From contig CP064985.1 in assembly GCA_016699675.1 (NCBI GenBank), forward strand, positions 2,480,001 to 2,544,000: a stretch of 64,000 nt of DNA, given 5' to 3'. Both the position numbers and the translations under genes were made by a program. Positions 9,311 through 17,541 of this stretch are shown here, in pieces. Source of the stretch: Austwickia sp. Lineage in GTDB: Bacteria > Actinomycetota > Actinomycetes > Actinomycetales > Dermatophilaceae. Under the pieces are notes generated by a model. That model had not been told where the DNA came from. It did no database searches and saw only the letters and a program-made list of their open reading frames with translations. The stretch's first letter is position 1, and every line of letters begins with the position of its first letter.

Positions 9311-9388
9311 GTACCTTCCCGAGCCGGCGCGCCAACGCCGACCCCGATCCGAACTTGAGCATGGACTTCGATCTTGCTCGGGAGGTAC
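9311..9388 (-). promoter_or_regulatory. leader inverted repeat masking the IS256 copy 2 ribosome site
   Basis: GTACCTTCCCGAGC (9311-9324) pairs with GCTCGGGAGGTAC (9376-9388) with a single bulged base. Read leftward, the arm next to the ATG is GCTCGGGAAGGTAC and contains the ribosome site GGGAAGG. External read-through transcripts could fold it away. The regulatory role is inference. Confidence 0.5.
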
Positions 9389-9423
9389 GTCCACCTCACG
9401 TCACCTCGCCGAGCGCCATCCAC

Positions 9424-9830
9424 AGGTTCTGATCATTGCTCCGGCCACCAGGCAGGGGGGCTGGGCGGCAGCGACGCGACGAGCCAATGAGTCGCCAACA
9501 GCGGTTCGCTGACTCGCCACGTCCCGACCCCGGCCCGCCACCGTTCTAGGACCGCCCGCCACGCCGGAGGGTTCGGTGCGACAGGTGAGAGGCGGTGTCG
9601 CAGGTGGCGCTGCGAGCCGTCGGCGGACTGCGCGAGAGCGGCCGGCGCTCAGTGTGCGGCGGTCGGTGCGGGGTTCATCCTGCTGACCAGTGCTGGGCCT
9701 CGCCCAATGGGAGCGAGCCAAAGGCCAGCCACGCGGAGCCATAGGCCAGCCAAGCGGAGCCATTGGTCGGTCAGCCGGGTAGCGTGGCTCGTGAGACGTT
9801 CTGACATCGACCTGCGGGGGCATCGGACGG
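9424..9830. other. non-coding gap with a 21-bp duplication
   Basis: No supported gene. AGGCCAGCC(A)CGCGGAGCCAT occurs twice in tandem at 9722-9742 and 9743-9763 with one difference. The stretch includes the presumed outer end of IS256 copy 2 and the promoter region of the 2TM gene at 9831. Confidence 0.45.
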
Positions 9831-10184
9831 ATGACTGAACCATTGCAGCCCTACCTCCCGGCGGCGGCCGAGGCCGATCTGCGTCGCCGCGCGGCCAAGC
9901 GCATCAAGCGCAAGCGGGAGCTTCGCCAGCACCTCACCAGCTACGCCATCGTCATCGGCGCGTTGTGGATCATCTGGGCGCTCACCTCGCGGGGCTACCC
10001 GTGGCCGGTCTGGCCGATGCTGGGCTGGGGGATCGGGCTTGCCTTCCACATCGTGTCCCTCAGGTGGGACGAACCGCCCAGCGAAGCGCAGATCGCCGCC
10101 GAGGCCGAGCGCCTGCGCGCCCTCGATCAGCGGCGCGGCCAACTGCCGGGGCCGCAGGACGTCGTGGACCGTGATCGTTCCTGA
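9831..10184 (+). CDS. 2TM domain-containing small membrane protein
   Basis: 117 residues. A basic N-terminus (AAKRIKRKRELRQHL) is followed by two hydrophobic helices, about residues 38-53 (YAIVIGALWIIWALTS) and 62-78 (WPMLGWGIGLAFHIVSL), then a charged tail. This is the pattern of the 2TM domain family found alone or at the front of sensor kinases. The function is unknown. It stands alone: an IS lies upstream and the convergent secreted-protein operon lies downstream. Confidence 0.75.
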   Translation: MTEPLQPYLPAAAEADLRRRAAKRIKRKRELRQHLTSYAIVIGALWIIWALTSRGYPWPVWPMLGWGIGLAFHIVSLRWDEPPSEAQIAAEAERLRALDQRRGQLPGPQDVVDRDRS

Positions 10185-10299
10185 CGGATTTTGCGATGTC
10201 TTGAACAAAACCCGAGAAATCCCAGATTGGACAGACGTCTTGAACGCCGATGGGGAGGGTGGACGGACGGTGAGGGGTCGCCGACCGTGAGGCTCGACC

Positions 10300-10395
10300 G
10301 GCTGGGGAGCCGGCAGCACGACCGGCAGGGGAGCCGGGAGCAAGACCGGCAGGGGAGCCGGCAGCACGACCGGCAGGGGAGCCGGCAGCACGACC
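10300..10395. repeat. 24-bp tandem hairpin repeat, four units
   Basis: Units begin at 10300, 10324, 10348 and 10372, each GGC(T/A)GGGGAGCCGG followed by a 10-base spacer such as CAGCACGACC. Each makes a short stem with a GGGG loop (CCGGCTGGGGAGCCGG). This is the same family as 277-417. It lies in the gap between two converging genes. Confidence 0.8.
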
Positions 10396-10472
10396 GGGGA
10401 ATAGGGAACAGCACCAACGGGGCTGGGGACTCGCCGCCAGGACTGGCGGCGGCGCGAACGGTCTGGATGACC

Positions 10473-10502
10473 GAGGGGCAGGCGTGGGGACGCCTGCCCC
10501 TC
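10473..10502. terminator. bidirectional terminator hairpin
   Basis: GAGGGGCAGGCGT (10473-10485) and ACGCCTGCCCCTC (10490-10502) form a perfect 13-bp stem with a GGGG loop. It sits 16 bases past the stop of the leftward secreted-protein operon and about 290 bases past the rightward 2TM gene. Confidence 0.65.
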
Positions 10503-10517
10503 ACGCGTTTTCCGACC

Positions 10518-12059
10518 TCAACGCTCCTGCGCCGAACCCGGCCGCCGCAGCGTCACCTCGGCCCGCCGGACGACCTCGGTGCCGTCGTTGTCGCGGACCC
10601 GCACCGTTACCGCCTCGACGGCGGACGCGTGCCGTCGTCCCGCCCCGACCACGACGACGGAGCATCGGTACGTCGCGCCTCGGGCCAGCGTGGCCCCCGG
10701 CGTACAGGTGGTGCTGGCGACACGCGCCACGCCGCGGTCCACGCTGCGGTCCGTGCCGCGTACGTCCGCATCGATGCCCACCACCGTGCCCGCCTCGGCC
10801 GACGTCCCCGTCACGACGACCGCCACCGCGGACGGGCGTCCGGGGGTCACCCGATCCGGGCGGGCGAGGGTGACGCGAGCATCCGGCGGTACGTCGCGGA
10901 ACGCCACGGCCACGCCCGGGTCGGCCGTGACCTCACCGTCGCCCACCAGCCCACCGACCCGCAGACGCACGGCCTGTTCGTACGTCGTGCCCGGGCGCCC
11001 CGTCAGCGGCTGGGCAGGCGCGAACCGGCACACCGCGGTGGCGCCCTCGCTCAGGTAGCCAGAGCCCGTCAGGCCGTCACACCGCAGCGTCCCGGCGCGG
11101 AGCTCCGCGAGCAGGTCGCGGCCGTCGCGGGTCGTCATCTCGTGGGGTCGCAGCGGGACATTGCCGAGATTGCGCAGGGTGAGGCCGTAGGTGGGCGTGT
11201 CGCCGGTCTCGGCGAGGGAGGTCCGATCGGCCGTCAGGGTGGCGGCGAGCCTAAGCTGCGCGGGGACCGGGCCCGGCCAGCTGAGGGGGAATTCCGCGGA
11301 ACCGCGGTTGCCCTCGTCGTCCACGTACCCCATCCGGACCATGTCGGTGTAGTACGGCGCCGGCGGCACCGTCGCCTTGGCGGTCCAGGAGCGCTGGCAG
11401 CGGTTTCGGCTGCCGTCGGAGGACAACCGGGGATTGGCCGGGTCGAGCATGTTGCCGTACCGGTCGCTGGTCAGCGAGACCAGGGTCACGGGCTCGCGGA
11501 CCCGGGCCGGGCCGCCCATCGAGAACGGCGCGCAGTACCTGAGCGTGGGCTGCTCGGCGGACACGGCACCCATGATCCGCACGGAGAACGGTTCCCCGGG
11601 CGGGTCGTCGACCATGGCGAGCGTGATGGGCTGGCGCCTGGTGATCGCCGTACCGTCCGGCGCGGCCATCGTGACGACCAGCGTTCGCGTCCAGGTCCGC
11701 GGGTAGTCGCCGCCCACGATCACCGTCCCGACGCTGATCAGGCATGACCCGCCGGGTTCCAGGACGCAGGCCGAGGGCCGCGCCGGCACGACGTCGTCCT
11801 CCCACCCGGAGGAGAGCAGGCTGAGCCGCGTCGTCCCCGTGTTGCGGAGCGTCGCCCACTCCGAGCCGTCGACCGTCCCCGTCTCGTGCACCGGATGCGC
11901 CGACCACGTGACCGTGAACGAGTGGGCGGTGCCCACCGCGGCCATCGCAGCCCTATCGGCCCCCGTGGGCACGGCGCCGACGCCGGCGGCGAGGGCGACC
12001 GCCAGCAGGACGGACTTGACCGTACGTCGTAGCCGGGGCGCGCCGTCGCGGGTTCGCAT
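10518..12059 (-). CDS. secreted beta-sandwich protein, paralog 3 of a tandem trio
   Basis: 513 residues. The signal peptide (RRTVKSVLLAVALAAGVGAV, cleavage probably near AMAA) is followed by a region resembling choice-of-anchor/ASH-type Ig folds (HPVHETG...LRNTGTT, C.LEPGGSC, GDYPRTWT, MVDDPP). A DUF11-like segment follows (SLAETGDTPTYGLTLRNLG...C...C.FA...PLTGRPG). A last segment starts FRDVPPDARVTLARP and contains the CTPGATLARGATYRC cysteine pair. These blocks recur in the two genes upstream. It starts 3 bases after the previous stop, so it is the last gene of the operon. No sortase signal, lipobox or membrane anchor is seen. Probably extracellular; function unknown. Confidence 0.8.
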   Translation of the reverse strand: MRTRDGAPRLRRTVKSVLLAVALAAGVGAVPTGADRAAMAAVGTAHSFTVTWSAHPVHETGTVDGSEWATLRNTGTTRLSLLSSGWEDDVVPARPSACVLEPGGSCLISVGTVIVGGDYPRTWTRTLVVTMAAPDGTAITRRQPITLAMVDDPPGEPFSVRIMGAVSAEQPTLRYCAPFSMGGPARVREPVTLVSLTSDRYGNMLDPANPRLSSDGSRNRCQRSWTAKATVPPAPYYTDMVRMGYVDDEGNRGSAEFPLSWPGPVPAQLRLAATLTADRTSLAETGDTPTYGLTLRNLGNVPLRPHEMTTRDGRDLLAELRAGTLRCDGLTGSGYLSEGATAVCRFAPAQPLTGRPGTTYEQAVRLRVGGLVGDGEVTADPGVAVAFRDVPPDARVTLARPDRVTPGRPSAVAVVVTGTSAEAGTVVGIDADVRGTDRSVDRGVARVASTTCTPGATLARGATYRCSVVVVGAGRRHASAVEAVTVRVRDNDGTEVVRRAEVTLRRPGSAQER

Positions 12060-12062
12060 GGC

Positions 12063-13598
12063 TCACCGACCCCAGGGGCGCAGGAGGGTCCACGCGGAGC
12101 GCGTCACCACGTTGCCCTCGTCGTCGCGGACCCGGACCATGACCGCCACGGGGACGTTGGCCAGCCACCGCGGCGCGGCGAGGGTTACGGTGCAGCGGTA
12201 GCCGGTCCCCTCCTCGACCGCTGCACCCGTCGTGCAGGTGTTGGCGATCTGCTGGCCGAGGGCGAGCACCTCAAGCCGCTCGATGGTGCCCCGTTCGGGG
12301 GTCAGGTTCCGGACGGTGACGGCGGCCTGGCGCCGGGTGGATCCCGGCCCGTCAACGGGTACGGCGCTCAGCGTGACGGCGGCGTCCGGAGGGACGTCCC
12401 GGAACGGAATCGAGAGCTCGGCGACCTGATGTAGGTGGGTGCCGAGGACGGTGACGCTGGTCGTGAAGAATTCCCCCGCGTCCCCGCGCAGGGGCGTCCT
12501 GGAGGTGAACCGGCACGTCAGCTCCCCTCCGGGCCAGAGCCCGGCGAGCGAGTTGTCGCAGTGCGTGTCGCCGGTTGGACTGGACTCCACGAACAGCTCG
12601 CGTCCGGAGGCGGTGCGCATGCTGGTGAGCGTTGCGGACGTCGTGCCGGTGTTGCGGATCGTCAGGACGAAGCTCGCGACCTCTCCGGTCTCGGCGAGCG
12701 ACTCCTGCTCCGCGGTGAGCGTCGCCTCAATCGTGGGGCGGGGGACGGTCGGGCTGGCAGAGGTCCAGGTGACCGTTTGCTCGGTGGTCGCGCGGCCGCC
12801 GTCGTCGTCCTCGTGGGTGAGGAAGAAGGTTTCCGTGCGGGGGTCGTCCGGGGACGGTTCGGCCACCGCTTGCCAGGCGAACCCCCGCTGGCAATAGGGC
12901 GTCCACGGCGGCACCCGCCGTACGAGGGGATTGGCCGGATCGAGCAGGTCACCGTAGGTCGTGCTCGTCAGTCCCGTCAGCCGAACCGGTTCGAAGTTCA
13001 TAAAGCGCACGCTCCCGGAACCCAGGCAGAAGGTCGGTCTGTCGTACGCGTAATCGCTCTCAGACGGCGCCATCATGAGGTCCACGGACATCGGCGGGTC
13101 GTCCACCATCGCCAAGGTCACCGTCTGCGACCGGGTGAGCGTGCGACCGTCGGGGGTTCTCATCGTCGCGGACAGCACGCTCGTCCACGTGCGCGGGTAG
13201 TCGCCATAAATGATCAGATCGCCGACGGTGACCTGGCACGACTCACGCGGAGCGATGGGGCAGATGCTGGGCCACGGGTAGCGGCGCCCGTCGAAGCCGG
13301 CGAAGGAGAACTCCAGGTCCGTGGTGCCCGTGTTGGTGATCGTGGCGCGTTCGAAACCGCTGCCGTCCCCCGACTCGTGGATGGGGTGTTCGTGCCACTG
13401 AATGGTGAAGTCCGGCGTCCCCTCCGCGGCCGACGCCGCGCCAGCGGGGAGGGCGACGGTCGATACGGCCAGGGTGACCGTGGCGGTGAGGGTCGTCGCC
13501 ACCGCCAGGACGAACGCGGCGGCCCTGCGGCGCAGGCCGGGCTGTCTCTGCAGCCGCAGCCGCGGCCACAGAGCGCCTGGGAGCGGGAATCGCTGCAT
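12063..13598 (-). CDS. secreted beta-sandwich protein, paralog 2 of a tandem trio
   Basis: 511 residues from ATG 13596-13598 (MQRFPLPG), chosen because it begins 8 bases after the stop of paralog 1; a longer frame exists upstream but overlaps that gene. The signal peptide is AAAFVLAVATTLTATVTLAV and ends near AGAASAAE. Then come HPIHESGDGSGFERATITNTGTT, CPIAPRESC, GDYPRTWTSVLSATM and MVDDPP, followed by SLAETGEVASFVLTIRNTG and FRDVPPDAAVTLSAV with CTTGAAVEEGTGYRC. The order of motifs and paired cysteines matches its neighbours while the intervening sequence differs widely, indicating old duplication. No enzymatic motif was recognised. Confidence 0.8.
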   Translation of the reverse strand: MQRFPLPGALWPRLRLQRQPGLRRRAAAFVLAVATTLTATVTLAVSTVALPAGAASAAEGTPDFTIQWHEHPIHESGDGSGFERATITNTGTTDLEFSFAGFDGRRYPWPSICPIAPRESCQVTVGDLIIYGDYPRTWTSVLSATMRTPDGRTLTRSQTVTLAMVDDPPMSVDLMMAPSESDYAYDRPTFCLGSGSVRFMNFEPVRLTGLTSTTYGDLLDPANPLVRRVPPWTPYCQRGFAWQAVAEPSPDDPRTETFFLTHEDDDGGRATTEQTVTWTSASPTVPRPTIEATLTAEQESLAETGEVASFVLTIRNTGTTSATLTSMRTASGRELFVESSPTGDTHCDNSLAGLWPGGELTCRFTSRTPLRGDAGEFFTTSVTVLGTHLHQVAELSIPFRDVPPDAAVTLSAVPVDGPGSTRRQAAVTVRNLTPERGTIERLEVLALGQQIANTCTTGAAVEEGTGYRCTVTLAAPRWLANVPVAVMVRVRDDEGNVVTRSAWTLLRPWGR

Positions 13599-13606
13599 CG
13601 CGTCGC

Positions 13607-15115
13607 CTAACTCGTCGGGAAGCTCCAGCCGTACGCCGTCGCTCTCGTGCCGTCGTCGTCCTTGACCTGGACGGCCACGACGACGGGCAGGAACGCCAGC
13701 GGGGACATCGGCCACGCCGCGCTGGGATCGGCGGGGGCGCCGGGCTGGGTCGGGGCGCCGCCGATCGTGCAGCTGTAGGTGGCGTCGCGGGTCAGCCGCG
13801 CTCCCGGCGTACAGGTCGAGCTGCCCATGTCGGCGAGGCTCAGGACGTCGATCCCCTCGATGACTCCCGGTTCCGCGGACATGCCGGTGACCGTGACGGC
13901 CAGCCCGCCCGCGGCCGGCCGGGCCAGCGTGACCCGGGCGTCCGGCGGCACGTCGCGGAACGTCAGGTCGGTCTCGGCGACCGCGGCGACGTCCGGCCCG
14001 GAGAGAGTGACCGTCGCGCGCTGCGTCGTGCCGGCCTGCCCGACCAGGGGGTTCGGGGAGGTGTAGCGGCAGACCAGGCTCTCGCCCGGCGCGAGGGTCA
14101 GGCTTCCGGTGCAGACGGTGCCGGTCTTCGGCTGGTCGCGTTCGACGGCAAGATCCCGGCCGGCGCGGGTCACGAGGTGTTCCAGCACCGCCGGGACCGT
14201 GCGCGGATTGCGTACGGTCAGCGTCAGGTGGGCGACCTCACCGGTCTCGGCCAGCGTGCTGGGGTCGGCGACCAGGCGCGCCTCGACCGGCGGCTGTTGC
14301 GGCTGCGGAGGCTCCGGCGGCTCGGTCGGCGCCGGGTAGGTCAGCGGGTAGTCGGTGGTGACGCGGTTGCCCTCGTCATCGACGTACGTCATGTGGACCA
14401 CGTCCGTGGTCGGGGCATCGGCCAGCGCCGAGTCCCGCAGTTCCCAGGCGCGCTCGCAGTAGTACTCCCACCGGTTGCTCTGCTGCATCGCGGGGTTGTC
14501 CGCCGCGAGGAGGTCCCCGAACCGGTCGCTGACCAGCGCCACCATGGTGCTGGGTTCGATGATACGGTTCCGCTCGCTCGGGGTGCTGAGGCACAGGGCG
14601 GGACGGTCCGCCGGGTCGTAGTCGCCCGCGGGGACCTGCACGGCGTACGGCTCCCACGGTGGGGTGTCCACCACGGGCAGCCGGAGGGCCTGCGTCTGGG
14701 TGATCTCGGTGCCCGCGTCGGTCCGCATCGTCGCGAACAGCGTCGTGGTCATCACCTCGGGATAGTCGCCGCCCAGGAAGGGCCACGCGACGCCGACGCG
14801 GCAGGACTCGCCCGGGGCGATGACGCACTCGCTGGTGACGCCGGTGAACGGTACGCCGTCCGCACCAACCTTGACCAGCGTCAGCGTGCTCTTCCCCGCA
14901 TTGGTGAGGGTGACCCGCTCGACGTAGGAGACATAGCCCGATTCCTCGACCGGGTGCTCCACCCACGCCACGGTGAACGACGCGGCGGACTCGGCGGACT
15001 CGCCCGGCGTGGCCGGGACGGAAGCCGAGGCCGCGGGCGAGCCCGCGATGCCCCCTGCGGCGAGCACTGCGCTCGACAGGACGGTGACGGCGGTACGACG
15101 GAACGCGGCGCGCAT
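13607..15115 (-). CDS. secreted beta-sandwich protein, paralog 1 (first gene of the trio)
   Basis: 502 residues with a clear signal peptide (TAVTVLSSAVLAAGGIAGSPAASA). Conserved blocks in order: VAWVEHPVEESGYVSYVERVTLTNAGK, CVIAPGESC, GGDYPEVMTTTLFATM, VVDTPP, a short proline-rich linker (EPPEPPQPQQPP), TLAETGEVAHLTLTVRNPR, C.SLTLAPGESLVCRYTS, FRDVPPDARVTLARP and CTPGARLTRDATYSC. The pieces look like successive Ig-like folds, probably disulphide-stabilised. It heads the operon. The upstream gap to the divergent acetoacetyl-CoA synthetase gene is 190 bases and must hold its promoter. Role unknown; a surface or matrix protein is a reasonable guess. Confidence 0.8.
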   Translation of the reverse strand: MRAAFRRTAVTVLSSAVLAAGGIAGSPAASASVPATPGESAESAASFTVAWVEHPVEESGYVSYVERVTLTNAGKSTLTLVKVGADGVPFTGVTSECVIAPGESCRVGVAWPFLGGDYPEVMTTTLFATMRTDAGTEITQTQALRLPVVDTPPWEPYAVQVPAGDYDPADRPALCLSTPSERNRIIEPSTMVALVSDRFGDLLAADNPAMQQSNRWEYYCERAWELRDSALADAPTTDVVHMTYVDDEGNRVTTDYPLTYPAPTEPPEPPQPQQPPVEARLVADPSTLAETGEVAHLTLTVRNPRTVPAVLEHLVTRAGRDLAVERDQPKTGTVCTGSLTLAPGESLVCRYTSPNPLVGQAGTTQRATVTLSGPDVAAVAETDLTFRDVPPDARVTLARPAAGGLAVTVTGMSAEPGVIEGIDVLSLADMGSSTCTPGARLTRDATYSCTIGGAPTQPGAPADPSAAWPMSPLAFLPVVVAVQVKDDDGTRATAYGWSFPTS

Positions 15116-15252
15116 GACGAGCCCTTCAGGATGACCAGATTCAGGCCGAGGATGACGATCGGCCCTCTGCCAGGGTCACACGCCGGGGCGGAATCGCCAA
15201 GCGGGACTGGCCGAGTCTCGATGGCAGACAGCGGTATTCAGAGTCGGCCAAG

Positions 15253-15280
15253 TTGACTACCCCGCTTACCGACCGGTCGG
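15253..15280 (+). promoter_or_regulatory. possible promoter with overlapping palindromic operator
   Basis: TTGACT at 15253-15258 could be a -35 element. The perfect 12-base palindrome CCGACCGGTCGG at 15269-15280 follows in the spacer region, 26 bases before the ATG of the acetoacetyl-CoA synthetase gene. No good -10 is visible. Palindromes of this ACCGACCGGTCGG type are bound by some TetR-family regulators of lipid metabolism; which regulator acts here is not known. Confidence 0.4.
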
Positions 15281-15305
15281 GCGTTCGGCGGGGTTTGATG
15301 GGGGA

Positions 15306-17402
15306 ATGACGACGCCACCCGCCAGCGAGCCGACCCCGGTCGACGCCCACGCCCTCGACGCCGACATCGAGGCTTACGACGTCGAACCCTTCATGCGGCC
15401 CGACCCCGCGGCGGTCGCCGAGTCTCGCCTTGCCAAGTTCACGGCGATGGTCAACGAGCGGCACGGGTTGGGCCTTTCGACGTACGACGACCTGCAGGCC
15501 TGGTCCGTGCGCGACCTCGACGGGTTCTGGCGCGCCGTGTGGGACTTCTTCGACGTGGTGGCCGAGGGCAGCCCCGACACCGTGCTCGCGCAGGACCGGA
15601 TGCCGGGAGCGGTGTGGTTCCCCGACGTACGGCTCAACTACGCCGAGAACCTGCTGCGCTGGGCCGACGACCCCGCCCTGGCCGATGAGGTCGTGGTCAC
15701 CTCCATCGACGAGGAGGACGTGCGCGTCACCGCGACGTGGCGCGAGCTGCGCGCCCAAGTGGCCGCGTTCGCCGCGTGGCTGCGCTCGGTCGGCGTCGAG
15801 CCGGGGGACCGGGTGATCGGGTACGTGCCCAACGAGCTGCGCGCCCTCGTCGCCTTCCTCGGCTCCGCCGCGATCGGGGCGGTCTGGTCGGCCTGCGGTC
15901 AGGACTACTCGGCCGAGGGGGCAGCGGCCCGATTCGGGCAGCTGGAGCCGGTGGTGCTGGTGACCGCCGACGGGTACCGCTGGAACGGCAAGGTCATGGA
16001 TCGCCGCGCCGAGGTCGACCGGCTGGCGGCCGCGCTGCCGACGTTGCGCGCCGTGGTGGCGATGCCGCACCTCGGGCTCGGTCCCGAGACCTCGGCGCCG
16101 GGTGGGGCGCCCGGCGCACCCGACGTACCGCGGGTGTCCTGGGACGAGGCGATGGCGAGCGCCGCGACGGGAGCGACCGGGGCGCCGCAGGGGCCGGACT
16201 ACGCGCGGCTGCCGTTCGACGCGCCGCTGTGGATCCTGTTCAGCTCCGGCACCACCGGCAAGCCGAAGGGGATCGTGCACAGCCACGGCGGCGTGCTGCT
16301 GGAGCTGCTCAAGATGCTCGGCCTGCACATGGAGATGGGGCCGGGGCGGGGGCTGTTCTGGTACACGACGACGAACTGGATGCTCTGGAACATCGTCGCG
16401 TCGGCGCCGCTCGCGGGGGCGCCGACGGTGATGTACGACGGGTCGCCGTCCTACCCCGACCCGATGCGGCCCTGGCGGATCATCGCCGAGCACCGCGTGG
16501 CCGTGGCGGGGTTGAGCCCGGCGTTCTTGCTGTCGTGTGAGAAGGCTGGGCTGAATCCAGGGGAGGGCCTGAACTTCGACGCGTTGCGCGTGGTCGGGGT
16601 GACTGGGGCGCCGCTGCCGGCGTCGCCGTACCCCTGGATCCGCGACCACGTCGGGGCGCACGTGCGGGTCTACTCCATGAGCGGCGGCACGGATGTCGCG
16701 ACGTCGTTCACCGGCGGCGCGATCAACACCCCGATCTGGGCCGGCGAACTCCCGCGACCGATGCTCGGGGTGGCGCTGCAGTCGTGGGACGGGCAGGGCC
16801 AGCCGGTGGTCGGGCAGGTCGGCGAGCTGGTGATCACGCGGCCGATGCCGTCGATGCCGCTGTACTTCTGGGCCGACCCCGACGGCGCCCGCTATCACGA
16901 CGCCTACTTCGACCACTTCCCCGGCGTGTGGCGGCACGGGGACTGGATGGAGGTGACCGGGCGCGGGTCGCTGATCGTGTCGGGGCGCTCAGACTCGACG
17001 CTCAACCGGCACGGCGTACGGCTGGGCAGCGCCGACATCTACGAGGTGGTCGACACCCTCCCGGACGTCGCCGAATCGCTCGTCATCGGAGCGGAATTGG
17101 ACGGCGGCGGGTATTGGTTGGTGCTGTTCGTGGTGCCCGCCGAGGGGGTGACGTTCGATGATTCGACCGCCGCGGCGATCAAGTCCGCGATCCGCGACGG
17201 GGCGTCCCCGCGGCACGTGCCCGACGACGTCATCGCGGTGGCCTCGCTGCCCCACACCAAGACCGGCAAGAAGCTCGAGGTCCCGGTCAAGCGGCTGATC
17301 CAGGGGCACCCGCTCGAGTCGGTCGCGGCCCCTGACGCCGTCGACGACTACGCGAGCCTGACGCAATTCCAGCGGTACGTCGGCGGCAAGCGGGACGCCT
17401 GA
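15306..17402 (+). CDS. acetoacetyl-CoA synthetase (acetoacetate--CoA ligase)
   Basis: 698-residue ANL-superfamily adenylating enzyme activating acetoacetate with ATP and CoA in the cytoplasm. The length and the N-terminal ACAS-type region (YDDLQAWSVRDLDGFWRAVWDFF, then MPGAVWFPDVRLNYAENLL) are typical of acetoacetyl-CoA rather than acetyl-CoA synthetases. Visible motifs: P-loop-like LFSSGTTGKPKGIVHSHGG at about 309-327, YSMSGGTDVATSF near 457, the hinge SGRSDSTLNRHGVRLG near 558, and the catalytic Lys region HTKTGKKLEVPVKRL near 650. ATG 15306 follows GGGGGA. A possible TetR-type operator lies just upstream. It stands alone and converges on the beta-propeller gene. Confidence 0.92.
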   Translation: MTTPPASEPTPVDAHALDADIEAYDVEPFMRPDPAAVAESRLAKFTAMVNERHGLGLSTYDDLQAWSVRDLDGFWRAVWDFFDVVAEGSPDTVLAQDRMPGAVWFPDVRLNYAENLLRWADDPALADEVVVTSIDEEDVRVTATWRELRAQVAAFAAWLRSVGVEPGDRVIGYVPNELRALVAFLGSAAIGAVWSACGQDYSAEGAAARFGQLEPVVLVTADGYRWNGKVMDRRAEVDRLAAALPTLRAVVAMPHLGLGPETSAPGGAPGAPDVPRVSWDEAMASAATGATGAPQGPDYARLPFDAPLWILFSSGTTGKPKGIVHSHGGVLLELLKMLGLHMEMGPGRGLFWYTTTNWMLWNIVASAPLAGAPTVMYDGSPSYPDPMRPWRIIAEHRVAVAGLSPAFLLSCEKAGLNPGEGLNFDALRVVGVTGAPLPASPYPWIRDHVGAHVRVYSMSGGTDVATSFTGGAINTPIWAGELPRPMLGVALQSWDGQGQPVVGQVGELVITRPMPSMPLYFWADPDGARYHDAYFDHFPGVWRHGDWMEVTGRGSLIVSGRSDSTLNRHGVRLGSADIYEVVDTLPDVAESLVIGAELDGGGYWLVLFVVPAEGVTFDDSTAAAIKSAIRDGASPRHVPDDVIAVASLPHTKTGKKLEVPVKRLIQGHPLESVAAPDAVDDYASLTQFQRYVGGKRDA

Positions 17403-17428
17403 GGGGGGGCCCTCCCGCAGTGGAAGTC

Positions 17429-17541
17429 CGTCACCATGGTTGCGGTTCTCGTAACCATGGCTGCGGGGTTCGTTACCACGGGGCCCGTCGTGCGCTTGAA
17501 ACTCGTCACCATGGTTGCGGGGTCCGTCACCGTGGTTGCGA
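17429..17541. repeat. 21-bp degenerate tandem repeat at a convergent gene end
   Basis: About five units of CGTCACCATGGTTGCGG plus a few bases, at roughly 21-base spacing, with a longer third unit. The last unit contains the TGA stop (17527-17529) of the leftward beta-propeller gene. The array fills the whole gap between the two converging genes. Confidence 0.7.

Noticed and set aside
8026..9432. 468-residue plus-strand frame
   Set aside because: Exact antisense shadow of the intact IS256 transposase.
10191..11747. 518-residue plus-strand frame
   Set aside because: Covers the hairpin repeat and the antisense of a secreted paralog; composition is low-complexity Arg/Gly/Pro.
17403..17526. Small gene in the convergent gap
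   Set aside because: The frames are generated by the 21-bp repeat (ACCATGGTT gives repeated Met codons) and lack a ribosome site.
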